Positions 48,343-61,875 of a DNA stretch of 64,000 nucleotides are shown here, in pieces. The DNA is taken from contig OY759262.1 in assembly GCA_963662155.1 (NCBI GenBank), forward strand, positions 60,187,510 to 60,251,509, in the 5' to 3' direction. Position numbers and translations under genes: made by a program. The notes below the pieces were generated by a model that was not told the DNA's origin, ran no database searches, and was given only the letters and a program-made list of their open reading frames with translations. The number at the start of each line of letters is the position of its first letter. Position 1 is the first letter of the stretch. Source of the DNA: Lamellibrachia columna (Eukaryota; Annelida; Polychaeta; Sabellida; Siboglinidae).

Positions 48343-49602
48343 CTGCAAAGACACATCGTACAAATATTGATGTATGCTATACGATGAAATACATTAAAGT
48401 AAGCAGACTGTATATAAATTTACTCCACTGATCACTGTTGTCATTTTAAAATGAAATATATGTCCTGCAAATTAACGTAGAGGCAATTTTCAAACAAAAA
48501 ACATGTGTGACTTTGAATTTAATTGTTGTAATAATCAAACCATTTGATGAAAAGAACATTTGAAATGGTAAATCTTCAGCTATTATGTATGAAAAAAGGA
48601 ATTTCTTGTTACCCGTGGAATGGCATTCGAGTGGTTAAAAACTGTTCTAGAAAACAATGTGTATCTATTGACGAATGTAAGTCTGATGTGTGCATTATTT
48701 CATGTGGTGTACCCCATAGTTCGATTTTAGGCCTCAAACTATTTATACAGTGAACTCTGCTTAACAGAATCACGGATAACAGAATCAACGGTTTACTAGA
48801 ATCGAAATGGCTGTGACGTAATCGTTTCCTATTTGAACTGTGTTAAAGTGAGCTGCTGAACAGAATCACGTCTGCCACTTAGTAGAATCAGACACAAGAA
48901 AAATTATTGATGACAATGTTATACTACCTACCAACATCCCCAATTACATTAGCCCTTAGACTATGACCCACAGAATAAACTCCTTGCAAAATATCTTGCT
49001 CAACACTACGCAAAACACTGACGGTGTCCTACAGAACAATGTTCCATGTACAATATTCAAGACATGTTGCCGTGAAATGAATAAATGTAGTCTAGTAACA
49101 CTGACCGTGTCCTCCAGAACAATGTTCCATGTACAATATTCAAGACATGTTGCCGTGATATGAATAAATGTAGTCTAGTAATGATTTAAAAATAATATTG
49201 ATACAATTAACAATTAGACAAAACTGCTTGTAAGACATCCACATAACAAGGAGACTTGACCATCAATACGTTGCAAAATAGCTGATTTCTAACTAAGAAG
49301 ACCATAGTTAATAAATTAAGTAGTCATTATTCAATTCTCATTAAGTTACTTTGGACTTGTCTTGCTTATTTTATTAAGGTTATTCATCAATTTACAATCG
49401 TATATCTAATTGGTAGTTTTAATTTGTGGAAGACAGCTGTTTCAATCAGCATGTTTAATGAAAAATAAGCAGGAAATGCAAATGTATTATTTCATTTGCA
49501 CTCAGGTTTAAACTTCTTTTATGAACATTGCTAGCAAATGCCCACATTCAACTTGGATTCTGCAGCACCAATTAATGACGAAATGGGTGGATAACTACTT
49601 AC

Positions 49603-49731
49603 TGCAACTTCTTCAATGACGTCATACGGGAAATACTGTCACTGAGAGTTTGGCCAGCTTCTGGAGCACTCAGATCGTTTTCACAAAGTCTAAAAAATTT
49701 TTTTTTTCAACTTCAACAATACAAACTGTTG

Positions 49732-49816
<85 letters not shown>

Positions 49817-50327
49817 CATGTCATAGCCAACACATCACCAACTATACAATCAGAGAATAGAACAGTGAACACTTCGACACCTGTAATTGCCTTCAAACAG
49901 TACAAATTAATACAACACAGATCAACACAAAAGCAACTATACACATCATGATCCAACAAATTATGTACTCTTACATCACCGATTGAAACAGAATATGACA
50001 GCATCCATTACCAGGGGATTCTACCAAAACAAGCTTTGGTTTGAGACTGATTAGTATTAAAATCATAAGAGCTACACAAATGAAAAAGTATCAGCAACAT
50101 CAAATCAATCTCACTCGTCTAACAGTATACTCGTATACAAAATGATTATGCTGTATGGGATGTGCTAACTCACTGCTCAGTAGTGAGTTAGCACCGCTTA
50201 GCAGAGTGTAATACTGTCCTGAATATTTACAACAAAAACTCACGCAAGTTCTTCCACTTTCGGGCACTGCTGCAGAGAACGTGCCAGGGAGAACATGGCT
50301 TCGGGTCCAATTCTACACTGTTGCAAA
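49603..50327 (-). CDS. LRR cassette 11: exon B 50244-50327, exon A 49603-49689
   Basis: Exon B has Ser for Ala in the helix (LARSLQQ), split codon Ala. Exon A is LCENDLSAPEAGQTLSDSIS then RMTSLKKL: position 16 is Ser where cassettes 9 and 10 have Ile. TAG acceptor, split codon His. (TA)n at 49733-49813. Confidence 0.85.
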
Positions 50328-51587
50328 CTGCAAAGACACATCGTACAAATATTGATGTATGCTATACGATGAAATACATTAAAGTAAGCAGACTGTATAT
50401 AAATTTACTCCACTGATCACTGTTGTCATTTTAAAATGAAATATATGTCCTGCAAATTAACGTAGAGGCAATTTTCAAACAAAAAACATGTGTGACTTTG
50501 AATTTAATTGTTGTAATAATCAAACCATTTGATGAAAAGAACATTTGAAATGGTAAATCTTCAGCTATTATGTATGAAAAAAGGAATTTCTTGTTACCCG
50601 TGGAATGGCATTCGGGTGGTTAAAAACTGTTCTAGAAAACAATGTGTATCTATTGACGAATGTAAGTCTGATGTGTGCATTATTTCATGTGGTGTACCCC
50701 ATAGTTCGATTTTAGGCCTCAAACTATTTATACAGTGAACTCTGCTTAACAGAATCATGGATAACAGAATCAACGGTTTACTAGAATCGAAATGGCTGTG
50801 ACGGAATCGATTCCTATTTGAACTGTGTTAAAGTGAGCTGCTGAACAGAATCACGTCTGCCACTTAGTAGAATCAGACACAAGAAAAATTATTGATGACA
50901 ATGTTATACTACCTACCAACATCCCCAATTACATTAGCCCTTAGACTATGACCCACAGAATAAACTCCTTGCAAAATATCTTGCTCAACACTACGCAAAA
51001 CACTGACGGTGTCCTCCAGAACAATGTTCCATGTACAATATTCAAGACATGTTGCCGTGATATGAATAAATGTAGTCTAGTAACACTGACCGTGTCCTCC
51101 AGAACAATGTTCCATGTACAATATTCAAGACATGTTGCCGTGATATGAATAAATGTAGTCTAGTAATGATTTAAAAATAATATTGATACAATTAACAATT
51201 AGACAAAACTGCTTGTAAGACATCCACATAACAAGGAGACTTGACCATCAATATGTTGCAAAATAGCTGATTTCTAACTAAGAAGACCATAGTTAATAAA
51301 TTAAGTAGTCATTATTCAATTCTCATTAAGTTACTTTGGACTTGTCTTGCTTATTTTATTAAGGTTATTCATCAATTTACAATCGTATATCTAATTGGTA
51401 GTTTTAATTTGTGGAAGACAGCTGTTTCAATCAGCATGTTTAATGAAAAATAAGCAGGAAATGCAAATGTATTATTTCATTTGCACTCAGGTTTAAACTT
51501 CTTTTATGAACATTGCTAGCAAATGCCCACATTCAACTTGGATTCTGCAGCACCAATTAATGACGAAATGGGTGGATAACTACTTAC

Positions 51588-51716
51588 TGCAACTTCTTCA
51601 ATGACGTCATACGGGAAATACTGTCACTGAGAGTTTGGCCAGCTTCTGGAGCACTCAGATCGTTTTCACAAAGTCTAAAAAAAATTTTTTTTCAACTTCA
51701 ACAATACAAACTGTTG

Positions 51717-51795
<79 letters not shown>

Positions 51796-52306
51796 CATGT
51801 CATAGCCAACACATCACCAACTATACAATCAGAGAATAGAACAGTGAACACTTCGACACCTGTAATTGCCTTCAAACAGTACAAATTAATACAACACAGA
51901 TCAACACAAAAGCAACTATACACATCATGATCCAACAAATTATGTACTCTTACATAACCGATTGAAACAGAATATGACAGCATCCATTACCAGGGGATTC
52001 TACCAAAACAAGCTTTGGTTTGAGACTGATTAGTATTAAAATCATAAGAGCTACACAAATGAAAAAGTATCAGCAACATCAAATCAATCTCACTCGTCTA
52101 ACAGTATACTCGTATACAAAATGATTATGCTGTATGGGATGTGCTAACTCACTGCTCAGTAGTGAGTTAGCACCGCTTAGCAGAGTGTAATACTGTCCTG
52201 AATATTTACAACAAAAACTCACGCAAGTTCTTCCACTTTCGGGCACTGCTGCAGAGAACGTGCCAGGGAGAACATGGCTTCGGGTCCAATTCTACACTGT
52301 TGCAAA
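51588..52306 (-). CDS. LRR cassette 12: exon B 52223-52306, exon A 51588-51674
   Basis: Both exons are identical in protein to cassette 11, and the introns are nearly identical over the whole 1985-bp unit. This marks a very recent head-to-tail duplication. TAG acceptor; (TA)n at 51719-51792. Confidence 0.85.
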
Positions 52307-53483
52307 CTGCAAAGACACATCGTACAAATATTGATGTATGCTATACGATGAAATACATTAAAGTAAGCAGACTGTATATAAATTTACTCCACTGATCACT
52401 GTTGTCATTTTAAAATGAAATATATGTCCTGCAAATTAACGTAGAGGCAATTTTCAAACAAAAAACATGTGTGACTTTGAATTTAATTGTTGTAATAATC
52501 AAACCATTTGATGAAAAGAACATTTGAAATGGTAAATCTTCAGCTATTATGTATGAAAAAAGGAATTTCTTGTTACCCGTGGAATGGCATTCGGGTGGTT
52601 AAAAACTGTTCTAGAAAACAATGTGTATCTATTGACGAATGTAAGTCTGATGTGTGCATTATTTCATGTGGTGTACCCCATAGTTCGATTTTAGGCCTCA
52701 AACTATTTATACAGTGAACTCTGCTTAACAGAATCATGGATAACAGAATCAACGGTTTACTAGAATCGAAATGGCTGTGACGGAATCGATTCCTATTTGA
52801 ACTGTGTTAAAGTGAGCTGCTGAACAGAATCACGTCTGCCACTTAGTAGAATCAGACACAAGAAAAATTATTGATGACAATGTTATACTACCTACCAACA
52901 TCCCCAATTACATTAGCCCTTAGACTATGACCCACAGAATAAACTCCTTGCAAAATATCTTGCTCATCACTACGCAAAACACTGACGGTGTCCTCCAGAA
53001 CAATGTTCCATGTACAATATTCAAGAAATGTTGCCGTGATATGAATAAATGTAGTCTAGTAATGATTTTAAAATAATATTGATACAATTAACAATTAGAC
53101 AAAACTGCTTGTAAGACATCAACATAACAAGGAGACTTGACCATCAATATGTTGCAAAATAGCTGATTTCTAACTAAGAAGACCATAGTTAATAAATTAA
53201 GTAGTCATTATTCAATTCTCATTAAGTTACTTTGGACTTGTCTTGCTTATTTTATTAAGGTTATTCATCAATTTACAATCGTATATCTAATTGGTAGTTT
53301 TAATTTGTGGAAGACAGCTGTTTCAATCAGCATGTTTAATGAAAAATAAGCAGGAAATGCAAATGTATTATTTCATTTGCACTCAGGTTTAAACTTCTTT
53401 TATGAACATTGCTAGCAAATGCCCACATTCAACTTGGATTCTGCAGCACCAATTAATGACGAAATGGGTGGATAACTACTTAC

Positions 53484-53607
53484 TGCAACTTCTTCAATGA
53501 CGTCATACGGGAAATACTGTCAATGAGAGTTTGGCCAGCTTCTGGAGCACTCAGATCGTTTTCACAAAGTCTGAAAATTGTTTTATCAACTTAAACAATA
53601 CAAACTG

Positions 53608-53685
<78 letters not shown>

Positions 53686-54196
53686 CATGTCATAGGCAAC
53701 ACATCACCAACTATACAATCAGAGAGTAGAACAGTGAACACTTCGACACCTGTAATTGCCTTCAAACAGTACAAATTAATACAACACAGATCAACACAAA
53801 AGCAACTATACACATCATGATCCAACAAATTATGTACTGTTACATAACCGATTGAAACAGAATATGACAGCATCCATTACCAGGGAATTCTACCAAAACA
53901 AGCTTTGGTTTGAGACTGATTAGTATTAAAATCATAAGAGCTACACAAATGAAAAAGTATCAGCAACATCAAATCAATCTCACTCGTCTAACAGTATACT
54001 CGTATACAAAATGATTATGCTGTATAGGATGTGCTAACTCACTGCTCAGTAGTGAGTTAGCACCGCTTAGCAGAGTGTAATACTGTCCTGAATATTTACA
54101 ACAAAAACTCACACAAGTTCTTCCACTTTCGGGCACTGCTGCAGAGAACGTGCCAGAGAGAACATGGCTTCGGGTCCAATTCTACACTGTTGCAAA
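53484..54196 (-). CDS. LRR cassette 13: exon B 54113-54196, exon A 53484-53570
   Basis: Exon B has LARSLQQ as cassettes 11 and 12, but split codon Val. Exon A protein as cassettes 9 and 10, CAG acceptor, split codon His. (TA)n at 53613-53682. The unit below it has a single 83-bp block. Confidence 0.85.
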
Positions 54197-55456
54197 CTGC
54201 AAAGACACATCGTACAAATATTGATGTATGCTATGCGATGAAATACATTAAAGTAAGCAGACTGTATATAAATTTACTCCACTGATCACTGTTGTCATTT
54301 TAAAATGAAATATATGTCCTGCAAATTAACGTAGAGGCAATTTTCAAACAAAAAACATGTGTGACTTTGAATTTAATTGTTGTAATAATCAAACCATTTG
54401 ATGAAAAGAACATTTGAAATGGTAAATCTTCAGCTATTATGTATGAAAAAAGGAATTTCTTGTTACCCGTGGAATGGCATTCGAGTGGTTAAAAACTGTT
54501 CTAGAAAACAATGTGTATCTATTGTCGAATGTAAGTCTGATGTGTGCATTATTTCATGTGGTGTACCCCATAGTTCGATTTTAGGCCTCAAACTATTTAT
54601 ACAGTGAACTCTGCTTAACAGAATCACGGATAACAGAATCAACGGTTTACTAGAATCGAAATGGCTGTGACGGAATAGTTTCCTATTTGAACTGTGTTAA
54701 AGTGAGCTGCTGAACAGAATCACGTCTGCCACTTAGTAGAATCAGACACAAGAAAAATTATTGATGACAATGTTATACTACCTACCAACATCCCCAATTA
54801 CATTAGCCCTTAGACTATGACCCACAGAATAAACTCCTTGCAAAATATCTTGCTCAACACTACGCAAAACACTGACGGTGTCCTCCAGAACAATGTTCCA
54901 TGTACAATATTCAAGACATGTTGCCGTGATATGAATAAATGTAGTCTAGTAACACTGACCGTGTCCTCCAGAACAATGATCCATGTACAATATTCAAGAC
55001 ATGTTGCTGTGATATGAATAAATGTAGTCTAGTAATTATTTTAAAATAATATTGATACAATTAACAATTAGACAAGACTGCTTGTAAGACATCCACATAA
55101 CAAAGAGATTTGACCATCAATATGTTGCAAAATAGCTGATTTCTAACTAAGAAGACCATAGTTAATAAATTAAGTAGTCATTATTCAATTCTCATTAAGT
55201 TACTTTGGACTTGTCTTGCTTATTTTATTAAGGTTATTCATCAATTTACAATCGTATATCTAATTGGTAGTTTTAATTTGTGGAAGACAGCTGTTTCAAT
55301 CAGCATGTTTAATGAAAAATAAGCAGGAAATGCAAATGTATTATTTCATTTGCACTCAGGTTTAAACTTCTTTTATGAACATTGCTAGCAAATGCCCACA
55401 TTCAACTTGGATTCTGCAGCACCAATTAATGACGAAATGGGTGGATAACTACTTAC

Positions 55457-55587
55457 TGCAACTTCTTCAATGACGTCATACGGGAAATACTGTCAATGAG
55501 AGCTTGGCTAGCTTCTGGAGCACTCAGATCGTTTTCACAAAGTCTAAAAAAATTTTTTTTTCAACTTAAAGAATACAAACTGTTGTA

Positions 55588-55656
<69 letters not shown>

Positions 55657-56169
55657 GGCATGTCATAGCCAACACACCTCCAACTATACAATCAGAGAGT
55701 AAAACAGTGAACACTTCGACACCTGTAATTGCCTTCAAACAGTACAAATTAATACAACACAGATCAACACAAAAGCAACTATACACATCATGATCCAACA
55801 AATTATGTACTCTTACATAACCGATTGAAACAGAATATGACAGCATCCATTACCAGGGGATTCTACCAAAACAAGCTTTGGTTTGAGACTGATTAGTATT
55901 AAAATCATAAGAGCTACACAAATGAAAAAGTATCAGCAACATCAAATCAATCTCACTCGTCTAACAGTATACTCGTATACAAAATGATTATGCTGTATAG
56001 GATGTGCTAACTCACTGCTCAGTAGTGAGTTAGCACCGCTTAGCATAGCGTAATACTGTCCTGAATATATGCAACAAAAACTCACGCAAGTTCTTCCACT
56101 TTCGGACACAGCTGCAGAGCACGTGCCAAAGAGAGCAAGCCTTCGGGTCCAATTCTACACTGTTGCAAA
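55457..56169 (-). CDS. LRR cassette 14: exon B 56086-56169, exon A 55457-55543
   Basis: Exon B has Leu for Met (GPEGLLSLARALQL), otherwise as cassette 1. Exon A reads LCENDLSAPEASQALIDSIS with a unique Ser for Gly. TAG acceptor, split codon His. The (TA)n tract 55588-55655 carries interruptions (tatacatata, gtatatata). The unit above it lacks about 0.95 kb, so cassette 15 follows within 0.4 kb. Confidence 0.85.
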
Positions 56170-56483
56170 CTGCAAAGACACATCGTACAAATATTGATGT
56201 ATGCTATACGATGAAATACATTAAAGTAAGCAGACTGTATATAAATTTACTCCACTAATCACTGTTGTCATTTTAAAATGAAATATATGTCCTGCAAATT
56301 AACGTAGCGGCAATTTTCCAAAAAAAAACATGTGTGACTTTGAATTTAATTGTTGTAATAATCAAACCATTTGATGAAAAGAACATTTTTAAACTTCTTT
56401 TATGAACATTGCTAGCAAATGCCCATATTCAACTTGGATTCTGCAGCACCAATTAATGACGAAATGGGTGGATAACTACTTAC

Positions 56484-56614
56484 AGCAACTTCTTCAATGA
56501 CGTCATACGGGAAATACTGTCAATGAGAGCTTGGCCAGCTTCGGGAGCACTCAGATCGTTTTCACAAAGTCTAAAAAAAATTTTTTTTCAACTTAAAGAA
56601 TACAAACTGTTGTA

Positions 56615-56687
<73 letters not shown>

Positions 56688-57200
56688 GGCATGTCATAGC
56701 CAACACACCTCCAACTATACAATCAGAGAGTAGAACAGTGAACACTTCGACACCTGTAATTGCCTTCAAACGGTACAAATTAATACAACACAGATCAACA
56801 CAAAAGCAACTATACACATCATGATCCAACAAATTATGTACTGTTACATAACCGATTGAAACAGAATATGACAGCATCCATTACCAGGGGATTCTACCAA
56901 AACAAGCTTTGGTTTGAGACTGATTAGTATTAAAATCATAAGAGCTACACAAATGAAAAAGTATCAGCAACATCAAATCAATCTCACTCGTCTAACAGTA
57001 TACTCGTATACAAAATGATTATGCTGTATAGGATGTGCTAACTCACTGCTCAGTAGTGAGTTAGCACCGCTTAGCAGAGTGTAATACTGTCCTGAATATA
57101 TACAACAAAAACTCACACAAGTTCTTCCACTTTCGGACACTGCTGCAGAGCACGTGCCACAGAAAGCATGCCTTCAGTTCCAATTCTACACTGTTGCAAA
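56484..57200 (-). CDS. LRR cassette 15: exon B 57117-57200, exon A 56484-56570
   Basis: Exon B is LQQCRIGTEGMLSVARALQQ then CPKVEEL, split codon Val. Exon A is LCENDLSAPEAGQALIDSIS, TAG acceptor, split codon Leu. (TA)n at 56615-56686 with the same interruptions as cassette 14. The long intron after exon A is shortened by a deletion joining gaaaagaacattt to aaacttcttttatg near 56388. Confidence 0.85.
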
Positions 57201-58458
57201 CTGCAAAGACACATCGTACAAATATTGATGTATGCTATACGATGAAATACATTAAAGTAAGCAGACTGTATATAAATTTACTCCACTGATCACTGTTGTC
57301 ATTTTAAAATGAAATATATGTCCTGCAAATTAACGTAGAGGCAATTTTCAAACAAAAAACATGCGTGACTTTGAATTTAATTGTTGTAATAATCAAACCA
57401 TTTGATGAAAAGAACATTTGAAATGGTAAATCTTCAGCTATTATGTATGAAAAAAGGAATTACTTGTTACCCGTGGAATGGAATTCGAGTGGTTAAAAAC
57501 TGTTCTAGAAAACAATGTGTATCTATTGACGAATGTAAGTCTGATGTGTGCATTATTTCATGTGGTGTACCCCATAGTTCGATTTTAGGCCTCAAACTAT
57601 TTATACAGTGAACTCTGCTTAACAGAATCACAGATAACAGAATCAACGGTTTACTAGAATCGAAATGGCTGTGACGGAATCGTTTCCTATTTGCACTGTG
57701 TTAAAGTGAGCTGCTGAACAGAATCACGTCTGCCACTTAGTAGAATCAGACACAAGAAAAATTATTTATGACAATGTTATACTACCTACCAACATCCCCA
57801 ATTACATTAGCCCTTAGACTATGACACACAGAATAAACTCCTTGCAAAATATCTTGCTCAACACTACGCAAAACACTAACGGTGTCCTCCAGAACAATGT
57901 TCCATGTACAATATTCAAGACATGTTGCCGTGATATGAATAAATGTAGTCTAGTAACACTGACCGTTTCCTCCAGAACAATGTTCCATGTACAATATTCA
58001 AGACATGTTGCCGTGATATGAATAAATGTAGTCTAGTAATGATTTAAAAATAATATTGATACAATTAACAATTAGACAAGACTGCTTGTAAGACATCCAC
58101 ATAACAAGGAGACTTGACCATCAATATGTTGCAAAATAGCTGATTTCTAACTAAGTAGACCATAGTTAATAAATTAAGTAGTCATTATTCAATTCTCATT
58201 GTTACTTTGGACTTGTGTTGTTTATTTTATTAAGGTTATTCATCAATTTACAACCGTATATCTAATTGGTAGTTTTAATTTGTGGAAGACAGCTGTTTCA
58301 ATCAGCATGTTTAATGAAAAATAAGCAGTAAATGCAAATGTATTATCTTATTTGCACTCAGGTTTAAACTCCTTTTATAAACATTGCTAGCAAATGCCAA
58401 CATTCAACTAGGATTCTGCAGCACCAATTAATGACGAACTGGGTGGACAACTACTTAC

Positions 58459-58582
58459 GACAACTTCTGCAATGACGTCATACGGGAAATACTGTCACTG
58501 AGATCTTGGCCAGCTTCGGGAGCACTCAGATCGTTTCCACAAAGTCTGAAAATTGTTTTATCAACTTAAACAATACAAACTG

Positions 58583-58632
<50 letters not shown>

Positions 58633-59139
58633 TGTTATAGCCAACACACCACCAACTATACAATCAGAGAGTAGAACAGGGAACATTTCGACACCTATAA
58701 TTGCCTTCAAACGGTACAAATTAATACAACACAGATCAACACAAAAGCAACTATACACATCATGATCCAACAAATTATGTAGTTACATAACCGATTGAAA
58801 CAGAATATGACAGCATCCATTAGCAGGGGATTGTACCAAAACAAGCTTTGGTTTGAGACTGATTAGTATTAAAATCATAAGAGCTACACAAATGAAAAAG
58901 TATCAGCAACATCAAATCAATCTCACTCGTCTAACAGTATACTCGTATACAAAATGATTATGCTGTATAGGATGTGCTAACTCACTGCTCAGTAGTGAGT
59001 TAGCACCGCTTAGCAGAGCGTAATACTGTCCTGAATATATGCAACAAAAACTCACACAAGTTCTTCCACTTTCGGGCACTGCTGCAGAGCACGTGCCACA
59101 GAAAGCATGCCTTCAGTTCCAATTCTACACTGGTACAAA
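58459..59139 (-). CDS. LRR cassette 16: exon B 59056-59139, exon A 58459-58545
   Basis: Exon B protein as cassette 7 (LYQCRIGTEG). Exon A starts LCGNDL, a combination of Cys and Gly not seen elsewhere, then GQDLSDS and LQKL; CAG acceptor, split codon Ser. Short (TA)n at 58588-58628. Confidence 0.85.
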
Positions 59140-60397
59140 CTGCAAAGACACATCGTACAAATATTGATGTATGCTATACGATGAAATACATTAAAGTAAG
59201 CAGACTGTATATAAATTTACTCCACTGATCACTGTTGTCATTTTAAAATGAAATATATGTCCTGCAAATTAACGTAGAGGCAATTTTCAAACAAAAAACA
59301 TGTGTGACTTTGAATTTAATTGTTGTAATAATCAAACCATTTGATGAAAAGAACATTTGAAATGGTAAATCTTCAGCTATTATGTATGAAAAAAGGAATT
59401 TCTTGTTACCCGTGGAATGGCATTCGAGTGGTTAAAAACTGTTCTAGAAAACAATGTGTATCTATTGACGAATGTAAATCTGATGTGTGTATTATTTCAT
59501 GTGGTGTACCCCAAAGTTCGATTTTAGGCCTCAAACTATTTATACAGTGAACTCTGCTTAACAGAATCACGGATAACAGAATCAACGGTTTACTAGAATC
59601 GAAATGGCTGTGACGGAATCGTTTCCTACTTGCACTGTGTTAAAGTGAGCTGCTGAACAGAATCACGTCTGCCACTTAGTAGAATCAGACACAAGAAAAA
59701 TTATTTATGACAATGTTATACTACCTACCAACATCCCCAATTACATTAGCCCTTAGACTATGACACACAGAATAAACTCCTTGCAAAATATCTTGCTCAA
59801 CACTACGCAAAACACTAACGGTGTCCTCCAGAACAATGTTCCATGTACAATATTCAAGACATGTTGCCGTGATATGAATAAATGTAGTCTAGTAACATTG
59901 ACCGTTTCCTCCAGAACAATGTTCCATGTACAATATTCAAGACATGTTGCCGTGATATGAATAAATGTAGTCTAGTAATGATTTAAAAATAATATTGATA
60001 CAATTAACAATTAGACAAGACTGCTTGTAAGACATCCACATAACAAGGAGACTTGACCATCAATATGTTGCAAAATAGCTGATTTCTAACTAAGTAGACC
60101 ATAGTTAATAAATTAAGTAGTCATTATTCAATTCTCATTGTTACTTTGGACTTGTGTTGTTTATTTTATTAAGGTTATTCATCAATTTACAACCGTATAT
60201 CTAATTGGTAGTTTTAATTTGTGGAAGACAGCTGTTTCAATCAGCATGTTTAATGAAAAATAAGCAGTAAATGCAAATGTATTATCTTATTTGCACTCAG
60301 GTTTAAACTCCTTTTATAAACATTGATAGCAAATGCCAACATTCAACTAGGATTCTGCAGCACCAATTAATGACGAACTGGGTGGACAACTACTTAC

Positions 60398-60521
60398 GAC
60401 AACTTCTGCAATGACGTCATACGGGAAATACTGTCACTGAGATCTTGGCCAGCTTCGGGAGCACTCAGATCGTTTCCAGAAAGTCTGAAAATTGTTTTAT
60501 CAACTTAAACAATACAAACTG

Positions 60522-60561
<40 letters not shown>

Positions 60562-61068
60562 TGTTATAGCCAACACACCACCAACTATACAATCAGAGAG
60601 TAGAACAGGGAACATTTCGACACCTGTAATTGCCTTCAAATGGTACAAATTAATACAACACAGATCAACACAAAAGCAACTATACACATCATGATCCAAC
60701 AAATTATGTAGTTACATAACCGATTGAAACAGAATATGACAGCATCCATTAGCAGGGGATTGTACCAAAACAAGCTTTGGTTTGAGACTGATTAGTATTA
60801 AAATCATAAGAGGTACACAAATAAAAAAGTATCAGCAACATCAAATCAATCTCACTCGTCTAACAGTATACTTGTATACAAAATGATTGTGCTGTATAGG
60901 ATGTGCTAACTCACTGCTCAGTAGTGAGTTAGCACCGCTTAGCAGAGTGTAATACTGTCCTGAATATATGCAACAAAAACTCACACAAGTTCTTCCACTT
61001 TCGGACACTGCTGCAGAGCACGTGCCACAGAAAGCATGCCTTCAGTTCCAATTCTACACTGGTACAAA
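60398..61068 (-). CDS. LRR cassette 17: exon B 60985-61068, exon A 60398-60484
   Basis: Exon B as cassettes 7 and 16. Exon A LSGNDL...GQDLSDS...LQKL, CAG acceptor, split codon Ser. The (TA)n tract at 60527-60556 is the shortest in the array. The flanks resemble cassette 16 closely, including the B exon TAC codon. Confidence 0.85.
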
Positions 61069-61875
61069 CTGCAAAGACACATCGTACAAATATTGATGTA
61101 TGCTATACGATGAAATACATTAAAGTAAGCAGACTGTATATAAATTTACTCCACTGATCACTGTTGTCATTTTAAAATGAAATATATGTCCTGCAAATTA
61201 ACGTAGAGGCAATTTTCAAACAAAAAACATGTGTGACTTTGAATTTAATTGTTGTAATAATCAAACCATTTGATGAAAAGAACATTTGAAATGGTAAATC
61301 TTCAGCTATTATGTATGAAAAAAGGAATTTATTGTTACCCGTGGAATGGCATTCGAGTGGTTAAAAACTGTTCTAGAAAACAATGTGTATCTATTGACGA
61401 ATGTAAATCTGATGTGTGTATTATTTCATGTGGTGTACCCCAAAGTTCGATTTTAGGCCTCAAACTATTTATACAGTGAACTCTGCTTAACAGAATCATG
61501 GATAACAGAATCAACGGTTTACTAGAATCGAAATGGCTGTGACGGAATCGATTCCTATTTGAACTGTGTTAAAGTGAGCTGCTGAACAGAATCACGTCTG
61601 CCACTTAGTAGAATCAGACACAAGAAAAATTATTTATGACAATGTTATACTACCTACCAACATCCCCAATTACATTAGCCCTTAGACTATGACACACAGA
61701 ATAAACTCCTTGCAAAATATCTTGCTCAACACTACGCAAAACACTAACGGTGTCCTCCAGAACAATGTTCCATGTACAATATTCAAGACATGTTGCCGTG
61801 ATATGAATAAATGTAGTCTAGTAACACTGACCGTTTCCTCCAGAACAATGTTCCATGTACAATATTCAAGACATG

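Larger units (their letters stand above)
28116..61479 (+). pseudogene. Fossil reverse-transcriptase fragment repeated in 16 array units
   Basis: About 210 bp on the plus strand, opposite to the LRR exons, seen at 28116, 30106, about 32094, 37033, 38920, 40820, 42700, 44602, 46580, 48544, 50529, 52508, 54398, 57402, 59341 and 61270. Where open (for example 28116-28325) it gives a 69-codon stretch. The part NCSRKQCVSIDECKSD then CIISCGVPHSSILGLKLFI matches LINE RTs (SNRKQ-VSI...SGVPQGSILGPLLF), with the catalytic region lost. Copies at 59.3 and 61.3 kb retain VPQSSILG. It is absent from the deleted unit at about 56.4 kb. It must have been in the founder unit before amplification. Confidence 0.7.
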
